A program made the position numbers and the translations under genes. Below, piece by piece: positions 1-8,249 of a DNA stretch of 28,586 nucleotides (position 1 is the first letter of the stretch; every line of letters starts with the position of its first letter). The stretch comes from CBCXVS01 sp965178525. GTDB lineage: Bacteria > Tectomicrobia > Entotheonellia > Entotheonellales > Entotheonellaceae. The stretch lies in assembly GCA_965178525.1 (NCBI GenBank), contig CBCXVS010000060.1, positions 1-28,586 on the forward strand, in the 5' to 3' direction. The notes under the pieces are model-generated. The model did no database searches and had not been told where the DNA came from. It saw only the letters and a list, made by a program, of their open reading frames with translations.

Positions 1-72
1 CTTTGAGGATGATTCGGTGGGCATCTGGGCTGGGCTAGGGAACCTGATCTTATGCTATTGAGGAACAACTCT
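1..72 (+). mobile_element. Right end of an IS5-family (ISL2-like) insertion sequence, copy 1
   Basis: Bases 1-77 are identical to 20480-20556, the 3' end of the complete IS copy at 19545-20551. The stretch contains the last codons of the transposase (stop at 59-61) and the right terminal inverted repeat ending in GGAACAACTCT. The bases after it, ATT, fit a 3-bp ANT-type target duplication. The rest of this copy lies outside the window. It has the same orientation as the second copy, so the two form 19.5-kb-spaced direct repeats. Confidence 0.9.
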
Positions 73-974
73 ATTATCAACTCCATAATATCCCGGTACC
101 TTACGTGAAAGTTAACGGCCCCGTCCTCACGGTGGATACCGATCAGACTGAGAAGGTGACCCTGGCACTCGCCGGCATCCATGTCGTGTGGGCACACGTC
201 GGTCACCCAGGACTAATCTGGGCCACGTTTACACACGAAAATGAATACAGCAACGATTGCGTGCGGGCGAATAGCTCTTGTCGACTCTCGCCCGGGCCGC
301 CGAAGCCCCAGATGCCTCCCCCGCCTCCCCCGACTCCCGTGCCTTGTACGACGAGCCAACAGCCAACTTACACCTTCGTAAAGCCGTCTAAGCTTGACGT
401 CAACGGCAGCACGACCTACAAGCCCTCAGAGCTGCATCAGGCGAACCTGCGGACCACCTCAGTGTGCAGGGCATATTCTCATGGCGGCGCCCCGGCGACG
501 CATAAGAGTAACATTGACGCGTTGAACGCCGTGATGGCACAGTGGTTGCCAGCCCCGTGGAAACACTATAAACTTCGTGGCGCGGTCTGGACCCTTCCTG
601 GGGACGAGACACGCCCTGTAGCGACGGGTGAAGAGCAAGTGACGGTTGATGGGAATATGGTCTCTGTGAGTTATGAGCAGTTCGAAAATCAGACGGAGGT
701 GTGTACCCACCCAGGGGAAGGTCCTTGTAACCCGCCGACATTGACGCCTGATTTCTTCACAGACTCAAGTCAGGTCGCCGGCACGATTTACCGTGGTGGC
801 GTTTTCCTAGCCAACACGACGATGGAGACCTTTCACCAGAACGTCAGTTGTTTTAAGTGTCACACTGTGAATAACGATCCCTCGTCGCCGAAATCGAAAT
901 GGCCCATCTACGAAAGCAAAAGGAGTATCGGCCTGAGTCATATGTTTAATAAATATATCCTTTATGGGCGTTGA
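73..974 (+). pseudogene. C-terminal part of a monoheme cytochrome c family protein, 5' end cut off by the IS
   Basis: An open frame runs from inside the IS end, through 73-104, to the stop at 972-974. The apparent GTG start at 105 is therefore probably not the true start. The protein has a proline-rich stretch (about residues 64-80 counted from 105) and one c-type heme site, CFKCH, about 40 residues from the end, just before a short basic tail. The pattern of a beta-rich region with a single CXXCH close to the C-terminus fits periplasmic cytochrome c family proteins; I do not recognise a named enzyme. No signal peptide remains, because the 5' part was separated by the IS. Without its export signal the fragment should not receive heme, so I treat it as a pseudogene. 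Confidence 0.7.
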
Positions 975-1385
975 AAGTCCGATTGACCGTTTTCATGCCA
1001 CCTCTGGTGGGCGTCACATGGTGATCTTACATGAGGCGCTCTTGGAGCCATCCCCCTCACACTACCCAGAGGTAACGCCATGAAGTGGATCGGCCGCGGC
1101 GATGTGACGCCTCCCATCCGTATCCGAATCGTCATGCTGGCTTGGCAAGGCCGAGAACCTGTCTCCGGTCATTGCCATCACGCCGCGTCCAAAACCCCCT
1201 CAAGCACAGCTCTTGAGGGGGTAGATCGGATCGGTCCCAGCTTGGCCTCCTGGCAATTGGCATCCCGGTGGCCCTCACCCGCTCGCGTTGCTTTGGCGAT
1301 TTCCAGACAAGCATCTCCCTGGCTGGTCGTGTTGCCCATTGTCAGCATGGCCTGTCGCGGTCAGGACATCAATTTGCAAAGAAAC
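975..1385. other. Non-coding stretch between cytochrome fragment and TPR gene
   Basis: I see no convincing gene here. An open frame from 1080 to 1556 overlaps the real TPR gene in another frame, has no clear ribosome binding site and resembles no family. A small inverted repeat (CCACC-tct-GGTGG, about 1000-1012) follows the cytochrome stop, and a strong hairpin lies at 1195-1221. Confidence 0.6.
1195..1221 (-). terminator. Perfect 10-bp hairpin with T tract on the minus strand
   Basis: CCCCCTCAAG (1195-1204) and CTTGAGGGGG (1212-1221) pair perfectly around a 7-base loop. On the minus strand the stem is followed directly by TTTT, as in a rho-independent terminator; on the plus strand there is no T tract. 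No minus-strand gene reads into it from 1222-2040, so its partner gene may be lost. Confidence 0.5.
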
Positions 1386-1415
1386 TTGACACACTTGCAA
1401 CCCATTGTTTACAAT
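1386..1415 (+). promoter_or_regulatory. Sigma-70-type promoter of the TPR gene
   Basis: TTGACA (1386-1391) and TACAAT (1410-1415) are separated by 18 bases. The predicted start of transcription, about 1422, leaves a leader of some 40 bases before the ATG at 1462. Confidence 0.7.
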
Positions 1416-1461
1416 ATACTTAGTACTCCAAACAGATCAAAGCACGGCAATGGGAGGCGTC

Positions 1462-2040
1462 ATGCGGCGAGGGATCGTATGTTATGGATCGATTGTATGG
1501 CTCCTGGCAGGCAGCGGCGTGGCGCAAGCCGGTATGGCGCTGCAACGGGCCATTGACCTGTTCAGCACAGCGCGCTATACGGAGAGCCAAACCCTGTTGC
1601 GACGCCGCGTCACGACGCATCCCGAGGACGCCACCGCGCATTACTACCTCGGGAAAACCTATCTGCAGCTCGGCGACTACAACAACGCCATCCGGCACTG
1701 TCAGCGAGCCGTCCGGATTGCAGCGGATCAGGCCCGACATCATTTCTGTTTGGGACACAGTTATGGCGAAAAAGCACGTCGCGCCCCAAAGTGGAAACAG
1801 GCTGTGCTGGCGCCTAAAATTCGCCGCGCGCTGGAACGTACCGTGACCCTCGATCCCTCCCATGTCAAAGCTCGCATCGGCCTCACCCATTTCTATCTAC
1901 GTGCCCCCAGGCTGATGGGCGGCAGCCTGGAAAAGGCCTATGACCAGGCCAAAATGCTCATACAGCCCGATGCGGCCCAGGGCCAAGCCTTGCTCGAAAA
2001 AATCGAGGCCCAGCGTGGCGCCGCGTCAGCCGCCCATTAA
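1462..2040 (+). CDS. Exported tetratricopeptide (TPR) repeat protein
   Basis: A protein of 192 residues. The ATG at 1462 is chosen because GGGAGG (1452-1457) lies four bases ahead; an upstream ATG at 1450 is also in frame. The N-terminus is basic (MRRG) followed by a hydrophobic stretch ending near GVAQA, so it is probably exported to the periplasm. After this come TPR-like helix pairs: one around residues 25-45, one with the typical pattern HYYLGKTYLQLGDYNNAI, then HFCLGHSYGEKA, and a later HVKARIGLTHFYLRAP unit. TPR arrays bind other proteins and have no catalytic activity. It stands alone behind its own promoter, so the sequence does not name its partner. Confidence 0.8.
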   Translation: MRRGIVCYGSIVWLLAGSGVAQAGMALQRAIDLFSTARYTESQTLLRRRVTTHPEDATAHYYLGKTYLQLGDYNNAIRHCQRAVRIAADQARHHFCLGHSYGEKARRAPKWKQAVLAPKIRRALERTVTLDPSHVKARIGLTHFYLRAPRLMGGSLEKAYDQAKMLIQPDAAQGQALLEKIEAQRGAASAAH

Positions 2041-2051
2041 CAGACGTATAC

Positions 2052-2863
2052 CTAAACCTTCGCCGCTTTGATGGAAAACATCAGGGGAATGGCGTCCCCA
2101 TGCTCCCGCAGACGCCACTCTCGCTGTGCGTTTGCCTGCATCAAAAGCGGCATGATGGCATCGTAGCTATAGGGATATTCGTATAGCGTCTCGATGCGCA
2201 ATCCTGCGGTGGTCAAGGCGTTGATAACATCGCTCAGGCTGAAGGGCCAGTTGTACTCAACAGACTTCGACACCTGAGCACGGCGGTCGGCATAGGAACC
2301 TTTGACAGGAAAAGCTAAGCTAAAGGAGCCGATGGCGCAAAGTAAGGATAACGTACCTGCAACTCCGCCACTTCGTCATCAAAGATATAGGCAAAGAGGT
2401 GAAACTCAGCGATGAAAAACGTGCCGCCCGGTTTGAGAAAATGGGCGACGACCTGTCCCCAACGCCGCAAATCCGACAGCCAGGTGAGGACGCCGTAGGA
2501 GGTGAAAACAATATCAAATTCACGGTGCAACACATCGGGCAAGGCGGCGATATCGGACAGCACGAATTCGGCCGGAATGCTGAGTTCCCGACTCAGGGAT
2601 CGCGCTAGGGCAATCGCCTTTTCGGAGAAATCCACCCCCGTGACCTGGGCGCCCCGCCGGGCCCAGTCCAAGGTATTCATGCCAAAGTGACATTGCAAAT
2701 GCAGCAGGGTTTTGCCCGTCACGTCCCCTAATGCCTCCAACTCGATAGGGCGGAGGCTGCGGCGTCCGGCCTTGAACCCCTCCACATCGTAAAACTCCGA
2801 TCGTGCATGAATTCCCGTCCACTCATCCCACAGCTCACGATTCGACTGCGTATATTGATCCAT
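2052..2863 (-). pseudogene. Class I SAM-dependent methyltransferase, frameshifted near the C-terminal third
   Basis: The first part (2863 down to 2315) starts MDQYTQSNRELWDEWTGIHA and carries the SAM-binding motif LHLQCHFGMNTL, then the acidic motif VTGVDFSEKAI and the post-motif region FDIVFTSYGVL and LKPGGTFFIAEFH. It stops at a TAG in 2315-2317. The missing C-terminus (SYADRRAQVSKSVEYNW, then SLSDVINALTTAGLRIETL) is present in another frame down to 2052. Joining needs one base added, or two removed, near 2312-2325, where the sequence is a repetitive run of AGCTT-like bases. The ATG at 2863 is preferred over 2875 because AAGG precedes it at the right distance and the family normally begins MD-Y-Q-N. 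The substrate is unknown. The rejoined protein would be about 270 residues, normal for the family. Confidence 0.8.
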
Positions 2864-2876
2864 ACATGCCTTCATC

Positions 2877-2911
2877 AGCTCTTAGCTTTTAGCTGTCAGC
2901 TCTTAGCTTAT
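2877..2911. repeat. Five-unit heptad repeat AGCT-N3
   Basis: AGCT recurs exactly every seven bases at 2877, 2884, 2891, 2898 and 2905, with spacers CTT, TTT, GTC, CTT and TAT. The array touches the start of the methyltransferase gene. Each AGCT is self-complementary, so single strands could form several alternative hairpins. Confidence 0.85.
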
Positions 2912-2932
2912 GGAGAATATCTGTCATATCCC

Positions 2933-2988
2933 CGCATTCCGCATTCCGCATTCCGCATTCCGCATTCCGCATTCCGCATTCCGCATAC
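2933..2988. repeat. Eight-unit 7-bp tandem repeat (CGCATTC)
   Basis: Seven perfect copies of CGCATTC from 2933 to 2981 are followed by one variant, CGCATAC. The same heptamer, in inverse orientation, occurs five times at 8195-8229. Both arrays lie shortly upstream of a minus-strand start codon. Confidence 0.95.
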
Positions 2989-2989
2989 A

Positions 2990-3045
2990 GGGTCAGGTCG
3001 TTAGTTTATACATGATTGACTATAAACTAAAGATCTGAACATCCC
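2990..3045. repeat. Palindromic element of about 56 bp (REP- or MITE-like)
   Basis: TTAGTTTATA (3001-3010) and TATAAACTAA (3021-3030) are perfect inverted repeats with a 10-base loop. The pairing continues imperfectly outward (GGGTCAGGTC against ATCTGAACATCCC). A GGTCAGGTC start followed by a TTTATACAT core is reminiscent of palindromes mobilised by REP-associated Y1 transposases; that link is from memory and no such transposase is in the window. It could also mark an end of the adjacent IS110 element. Confidence 0.6.
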
Positions 3046-3071
3046 GCTGGAATTTTCAAGGGAAAAATGAC

Positions 3072-4271
3072 CTAATCGCGAATTTTGTAGTCTCGCTCCT
3101 CCTTGAGTAATTTGTAGATCACACGGCACAAGTGACGACCTAAGGCGCGGATCGCCTGATTGTGCGTTTTGCCTTCGGCACGCTTTTTGTCGTCGTACCG
3201 CTGGGATTCCGCCACACCTTTGCGATGGCGGTCCACCGCGATCCTCATCGCCGCCTTGGCCCGCGTCTTGACGTGCTTGGGGGCTTGGGAACCTTGGACT
3301 TTGCCCGAGCTATTGTCCAGGTTGGACATGCCCACATACAAGCCTAAGCTGGCATCGCTTTGGAAGCGCTCGATGGTGCCGATTTCCCCCGCCAATTCGG
3401 CACTGCACACCCGACCAAAGCCCGGGCTCGAGTCCAGGATGCTGGCCACCGACGACTCCTGGGCTACAGCGTCAAGTTTCGCCTCTAACGCCTTGATCTG
3501 ATCGAGCAACTCCAGAACTCGAGCCGCATCGGCTTGAATCATCTCGCCCACCCAGGCCACCTCGTGGCTGAACACCGCGTGTGTCTGCCAAGCCTGAATC
3601 GCGCTGGCATAGGTCGCCCCGACCCCTCGGATGTTGAGTCGGCTCGAGCGCCGGAGACGAGCCAGTTGAGTCAGATCAGGACGACTGGTTAAGAAGCGAA
3701 GAAACCAGAGATTGCCCGCATCAGGGGTGATCTCTAGCAACCCCGGACACACCGCTTGCAGGTCGCTCTGGAGGCGGTTGAGCAAACGACCTTTCTCTCG
3801 CACCAACTGACGACGGCGGCGAGTCAACCGCTTGAGGATGTCGTTTTCCTCAGGCGTTGCCGCCACTTCCTGGAGCACATCCTTCGCCAAAGGCAGGTGA
3901 TCGCGAAGCTGAAAGAGTTCGAGACCCTGGCGCGCATCGAGCGCATCGGTCTTGGCGGCTCCAGGAACTATCTCCTTGAACCGGGCCAGTTTCAGGTTAT
4001 TAATGTTGTAAAGGCGATAGTCACGGGCTCGAATCATCGTATCCAAGGGCCGAGCATCGCCATTGAACCCTTCCATGGCCACCGCCACCGGACACGCATA
4101 CTGCTGCTGGTAACGGTCAATACGCGAAAAGAAGTGCTCAAAGCCCTCGGCTTGGTGCATGATGTCAAACTCTTCGAGCACCTCATCATGAGACAGGCCA
4201 ATCGCCACGCGGTGCTGATGACTGCCAATATCGACACTCACACGGACTTCGAGAGGGATCGTCGCTACCAT
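3072..4271 (-). CDS. IS110-family transposase (DEDD recombinase)
   Basis: A 399-residue protein of normal family length that looks intact. The RuvC-like N-terminal domain shows the DEDD acidic residues: D14 (SVDIGS), E67 (AMEGFNG), D109 and D112 (KTDALDAR). A coiled linker follows (about 130-160), then the Tnp20 domain with SSPGFG and the Ser-Gly motif (about S321-S322, NSSGK) that holds the catalytic serine in this family. The ATG at 4271 follows AAGGAG at seven bases. Known members cut and join DNA as guided by a bridge RNA encoded beside the gene; in the IS110 subgroup that RNA lies upstream of the transposase. The long plus-strand frame 3756-4379 is only the antisense shadow of this gene. 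Confidence 0.95.
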   Translation of the reverse strand: MVATIPLEVRVSVDIGSHQHRVAIGLSHDEVLEEFDIMHQAEGFEHFFSRIDRYQQQYACPVAVAMEGFNGDARPLDTMIRARDYRLYNINNLKLARFKEIVPGAAKTDALDARQGLELFQLRDHLPLAKDVLQEVAATPEENDILKRLTRRRRQLVREKGRLLNRLQSDLQAVCPGLLEITPDAGNLWFLRFLTSRPDLTQLARLRRSSRLNIRGVGATYASAIQAWQTHAVFSHEVAWVGEMIQADAARVLELLDQIKALEAKLDAVAQESSVASILDSSPGFGRVCSAELAGEIGTIERFQSDASLGLYVGMSNLDNSSGKVQGSQAPKHVKTRAKAAMRIAVDRHRKGVAESQRYDDKKRAEGKTHNQAIRALGRHLCRVIYKLLKEERDYKIRD

Positions 4272-4279
4272 GGGGCTCT

Positions 4280-4480
4280 CCTTCAGATGACCCAGCCGGA
4301 ATGCTCATCCTCGGGTCTCGTCTATTTACAGAGCCACCACCTCGACGATGGGCGCCATCCCGATCGACCCCTTGGATGATGCAGGTTAACGGGGGCGGCA
4401 TTTCAGGTTCGAGTGAACCGGTTGACACAGGCCACTGACCCCACGAGCCACACCCCCGTCTACGACGATGCTACCCTAGA
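4280..4480 (-). ncRNA. Candidate bridge RNA region of the IS110 element
   Basis: This is the upstream non-coding part of the element, where IS110-group elements encode their bridge RNA. Visible structure: ACGGGGG (4389-4395) can pair with CCCCCGT (4453-4459), and inside this lies GGTTC-GAGT-GAACC (4406-4419). A further small hairpin, GATGG-GCG-CCATC, is at about 4346-4358. Nested stems separated by loops resemble bridge RNA architecture. I could not identify the target-binding or donor-binding loops, because the element's ends and target site are not known. Confidence 0.45.
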
Positions 4481-4557
4481 AGAGGGTTGCGCATCACCTA
4501 CAAATCCAATGATAGACCCCATCATCTCCTAATCGCTTTTCTGCAAGGAAGTTCCTG

Positions 4558-6036
4558 ATGCGAAAACCAACGTTCGTGATACTCACTCTGGCATTGGTGC
4601 TCTTTTTCTCTGCTCTTCCTGCCCCTGCGTTCGACACTGGTCTGCACGCGAGTATAACGATCGACTCGTTGTCGTGGGCAGGCTTCAATCGCAACGCTGC
4701 CAACGCAGTCCAGGTCTCAAACTGGCTGACCGATTACTACACCAACTCGCCCACGAACAACTGGCTTACATCACTGTCGGGATCAAAGTGCGATCTGGCA
4801 AAACTCCATTTCGACAACTTGTTTACGCTGGATGACATCAGGAGGTACTGGGCGACGCTCGGAGCCAACACCAAAGAGGCGGTCCGGCAGGCCGAGAAGA
4901 ACGATGATGTCGTCGAGTTCTACACCGTGCTCGGAATGTCGCTACACGCTGTGCAGGACTTCTATTCGCACTCGAACTGGGACGAGCTGTTAGGCACAAA
5001 CAATGACTACAACACGCTCACCTGGTTGCAGGCGAAAAACCCGCCCTCCGAATTGCGCACCGGTTGGTACGACTCGGACTGTCTCGACATTCCGCAGGGC
5101 AGCCACAAGCCGCATGGTGGGTACAAATCGGGGCTGAACCACGACTCAGTTGTGCGTCCAAACTATGATCGGGCGTACGTCTACGCCCTCGCCGCATCGT
5201 ACGAGTGGACGGAAAATGTCCTCTCGTGGATCAGCCCCGGCTTCGCAATCAGGGTAAAGAACTACAATCCTGAGACGTCCGACGCGTGTGCTCTTGCCAA
5301 AGATCAGCAGGCATCGATCTACATCTCCGAATGGGTCTCGGAAGGGAAGGTCCCGAACCGGGAGTCGGAGCTCGACGGCCACTGGAACGGGCCCCGCAGT
5401 GGCTACTTCCCCGCCTTCGCTGCTTTCTCGTACGAGTGGGCAAAGTCGTCTGACTCGATCTATGTCGAGAGCTTCAAGAACAACAAGATCTACGCCGCGC
5501 TCAGTAAGAACCTGTACACGTCCACAAGCGGCCAGAGGCCGCCGTACAAGACGTACCCGACCACTGGCACGGTGTTCGAGATGCGCGCGTTGAGCGTCTA
5601 CGCGAACGTGGTGAACGTGGTGAATGTACAATCGTACTATGGAACACTAGTCGCTACGAACATCGGTAACAGTAGCTACGAGTACCGCGATGCCTCACAA
5701 CTCCACCGCCCGCGCACCGAGGTCCCCTGGCGACAACTGATTCTTGTCCCGTCGAGCCAGTCGTCGATCGATTTCATATACACGCTCTGGGACGAGTGGA
5801 TCACGACGAACAACGATCCAGTACCGATCCAGGACAGCAAGACGACGCTGACGTTCACCTGCAAGGTGGGCAACGCGTCGTGCACCGGAGACATCTCGGG
5901 CGGCCCATGGTCCTCATCGAGCCCTTACAAGACGAGGGGAGACGGCTCGTCCGGGGCCGAAGTCGAGTTCTACTTCACGACGACCCCGGCGAAGAATATG
6001 AGTTCCCAGGAGCGAACGTCGGTAAATTTACGGTAG
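4558..6036 (+). CDS. Secreted Het-C-like / zinc-phospholipase-type protein
   Basis: A 492-residue protein. Residues 1-24 form a clear Sec signal peptide, with cleavage likely near PAPA-F. The ATG at 4558 follows AAGGAAG (4545-4551). The motif LHAVQDFYSHSNW (H130, D134, H138) together with H30 and H84 fits the Het-C / phospholipase C-P1 nuclease type helical domain, where such residues bind zinc. The remaining 300 residues look beta-rich and are not recognised. The activity is not proven: Het-C-like proteins are often extracellular and poorly understood. The last 13 residues may be out of frame, because the +2 frame gives a more natural tail (EFPGANVGKFTVVS) ending at 6044. The gene stands alone downstream of the IS110 element. 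Its base composition differs little from its neighbours. Confidence 0.65.
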   Translation: MRKPTFVILTLALVLFFSALPAPAFDTGLHASITIDSLSWAGFNRNAANAVQVSNWLTDYYTNSPTNNWLTSLSGSKCDLAKLHFDNLFTLDDIRRYWATLGANTKEAVRQAEKNDDVVEFYTVLGMSLHAVQDFYSHSNWDELLGTNNDYNTLTWLQAKNPPSELRTGWYDSDCLDIPQGSHKPHGGYKSGLNHDSVVRPNYDRAYVYALAASYEWTENVLSWISPGFAIRVKNYNPETSDACALAKDQQASIYISEWVSEGKVPNRESELDGHWNGPRSGYFPAFAAFSYEWAKSSDSIYVESFKNNKIYAALSKNLYTSTSGQRPPYKTYPTTGTVFEMRALSVYANVVNVVNVQSYYGTLVATNIGNSSYEYRDASQLHRPRTEVPWRQLILVPSSQSSIDFIYTLWDEWITTNNDPVPIQDSKTTLTFTCKVGNASCTGDISGGPWSSSSPYKTRGDGSSGAEVEFYFTTTPAKNMSSQERTSVNLR

Positions 6037-6417
6037 TGTCGTGAGCGAACACCTCGGTGGGGCAAAGGGTTAGGTCTTGAGGTGTGCGGGTTCGGATACC
6101 AGACGTGCTTGCCGCCATGGCGAATGAGCACGCCACCCACGCTTTGATTTGGCGAATCAGATCGCGCCGCCTCACGGTAGGGTTAACGCACCTACTTTGC
6201 GAACGCCGTGGCTATACCCCCGCGTTGATATCGGCGTAGATGTCCACTCCGTTCTCCTGCAAGTCTTCCAGGCTGGCGCCTTATGTCCAGTCATCAGGGT
6301 AGTCCTGAAGATGCCAAGCCACATATCGTCTTCTTGCTAATAGATGAACTTGACGTTACCGGGCATATGGCGCTCTTTCCCGCGAGTTTGAGCTGTCTGT
6401 ATGGTATCACGCCCGCC
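6037..6417. other. Non-coding stretch
   Basis: No full gene is visible. A short minus-strand frame (about 6213-6280, GASLEDLQENGVDIYADIN) reads like a protein remnant but is closed by stops on both sides and I do not recognise it. No terminator with a T tract is seen for either flanking gene. Confidence 0.5.
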
Positions 6418-8181
6418 TCATGCCCGGGGGATGAGCGGCAGCACGATATGCGAGGGATGCCGCGCGTCATGGAAAATGGTTTGCTCCGCCGTCCGCATCT
6501 GACTGCTGGTCGCCGGATCCTCGCCCGTATTGAGATTGCGGTCAAAGCGCGGGAAGTTGCTAGAGGAAATCTCCAACCGCAGGCGGTGTCCGGCGAAAAA
6601 GACGTGGCTTGTGGCCCAAAGATCAATGCGGAAATGGTACACCTCGCCGGGCGTGAGCAGCGTCGGGCGAGTGCGGGAGGCGCGGTAACGCGCCCGGATG
6701 ATGCCATCGGCGAGATTCTGGGCGTAGCCATCCGGTCGCACATCGACCAGTTTGGCGGTGAAATCGGTGTCAGGGGCGTTGGTTGCAGCATACAATTCCA
6801 CGGTGATGGGACCCGTCACTTCTACAGGAGCCGCTAAGGGCTCGGTGCTGTACACCAGGACATCCGCGCGTTGTTCAGCCTGGCGCTGATCTTGCGCCCC
6901 CATCGGAATAATGAGCGTATTGCCGCCACACGAGGGCGCCGGATCGTTGGGATCGTACACAAAGCGGTCTGGCGGCTCCTGGCCAGGCGTGACGGGACTC
7001 AGGCTGCCATCGCCTCGGAGGCTATTGGCCTGGCCCTGACTGTGCAGGTAGTAGGGCGTATAGCGGGTGCGGGCGAGCGGCCAGTCATCTTCGTCGCGCC
7101 AGACGTTTTCCCCCATGACGAACAGCTGGACCGGGGCGTCGTCCACAATACCTGTGTCCATGCCTTTGAGCCAGTAATCGAACCAACGCAACTGGGTCTC
7201 GTGCAGCTCGATGCGGGCGTGATCGCCAAAGTCGATATCTCCAGTATCGCCTGAACTCGGGCTGGTATAGGGGAAGCGATGCGCCCAGGGGCCGACAAGG
7301 AGTTTTTGCTGCGCCCGTGCTTCTTCGGTCAGAGCATGTTGGCGCAGACCGCAGAAGTTGGCGAGGCCGCCGCGCAGAAAGATGTCGTACCAGGACGTGA
7401 CGTGATACATCGGAATATTGACGTTGTGCAGCTGCCGTTCCAGGTTAATGGGCCACCAGTAGGGACCGTCGTCAGGATGCCGGAGATAGTCACTCAGATA
7501 GCGCGCCACGGGCTGCAGCAGGTCGTCCCAGGCCATGAGCGGGAGCCGGCGATAGGCCGCATCGGTGAGGGGCGGCGCAAACGCAATGTGAGCGGGGGCG
7601 AGGTCGCGTTCCAGGGCCGGAAGCAGCGTGTCGGTGAGGCCCTGGCGTTCGAGGGAATCGCGCTCCATCAAAATCGCGTAGGGAATTTGCCAGCCCAGCT
7701 CAAAGGCGCCACCGGTGTGATAGACCCAGCACTGGTGAAAATCGGCGGCGGCGGAGACCGGAAAGGCCGTCTTCAGATGTGGCGGGCGCGTGGGCGCCAG
7801 GAGGTATTGCGTGGCGCCGAGATACGATTGGCCCATGGTGCCGACCTGGCCATCCGCATAGGGCAGCTTTGCGGCTCATTCCACGGCGTCATAGCCATCT
7901 TGGATTTCCCAGACGGGTGGGTAATACTCGTCGCCCTCGGAGGCAAAGCGGCCTCGCGTGTCCTGCATAATCACCACGTAGCCACGTTCGACGAAGTAGT
8001 CGATATCGCCAGGGCGTACACGCGAATTTTTATTGTAGGGCAAGCGTGAGAGCAGGACGGGAAAATGCCCCCCGGCATCCGGACGATAAATGTCCGCGTA
8101 CAGGGTGACGCCATCGCGGGTGCGAGCCGGGACATCTTTCTCGACCACGACGCGATACTGCGGTTGACTCCTTTGGGCCAT
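6418..8181 (-). pseudogene. CocE/NonD-family (Xaa-Pro peptidase S15-type) hydrolase with an in-frame TGA
   Basis: The ATG at 8181 follows GGGAGG at seven bases. The first 101 residues (VPARTRDGVTLYADIYRP, then GDIDYFVERGYVVIMQDTRG) end DGYDAVE at TGA 7876-7878. The same frame goes on as AAKLPYADGQVGTMGQSYLG. Family members have Trp at the TGA position (EWAA), so TGG has become TGA. The catalytic residues are all present: Ser119 in GQSYLG, Asp266 in SWYDIF and His301 in GPWAH. A jelly-roll C-terminal domain follows (ITVELYAATNAPDTDFTAKL, HRLRLEISSSNFPRFDRN). The full length of 587 residues is normal for these serine hydrolases of esters or acylated peptides. It lies 68 bases behind the TPR gene of the cytochrome cluster. 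Read-through or a sequencing error are alternatives to gene loss. Confidence 0.85.
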
Positions 8182-8194
8182 GGCAAAACCTCCC

Positions 8195-8229
8195 GAATGC
8201 GGAATGCGGAATGCGGAATGCGGAATGCG
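8195..8229. repeat. Five-unit 7-bp tandem repeat (GAATGCG)
   Basis: Five copies of GAATGCG end 13 bases before the start codon of the hydrolase, adjoining its ribosome binding site. The unit is the reverse complement of the CGCATTC repeat at 2933-2988. Confidence 0.95.
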
Positions 8230-8249
8230 GGGATGACGTGGCGATGCCT

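Larger units (their letters stand above)
3046..4500 (-). mobile_element. IS110-family insertion sequence, ends unresolved
   Basis: The transposase at 3072-4271 and the structured non-coding region in front of it form an IS110-type unit. This family usually has no long terminal inverted repeats and no target duplication, so the outer limits given here are approximate. They are set by the palindrome on one side and the Het-C-like gene on the other. Confidence 0.55.

Noticed and set aside
1080..1556. Open frame of 158 codons before the TPR gene
   Set aside because: It overlaps the TPR gene in another frame, runs through the hairpin and the promoter, and has an unusual residue composition.
3756..4379. 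Long open frame of 207 codons on the plus strand
   Set aside because: It lies antisense within the IS110 transposase gene, has no family likeness, and the transposase explains the coding signal.
6080..6105. tRNA-like stretch (GGGTTCGGATACC)
   Set aside because: It resembles a T arm, but no matching acceptor, D or anticodon arm could be placed around it.
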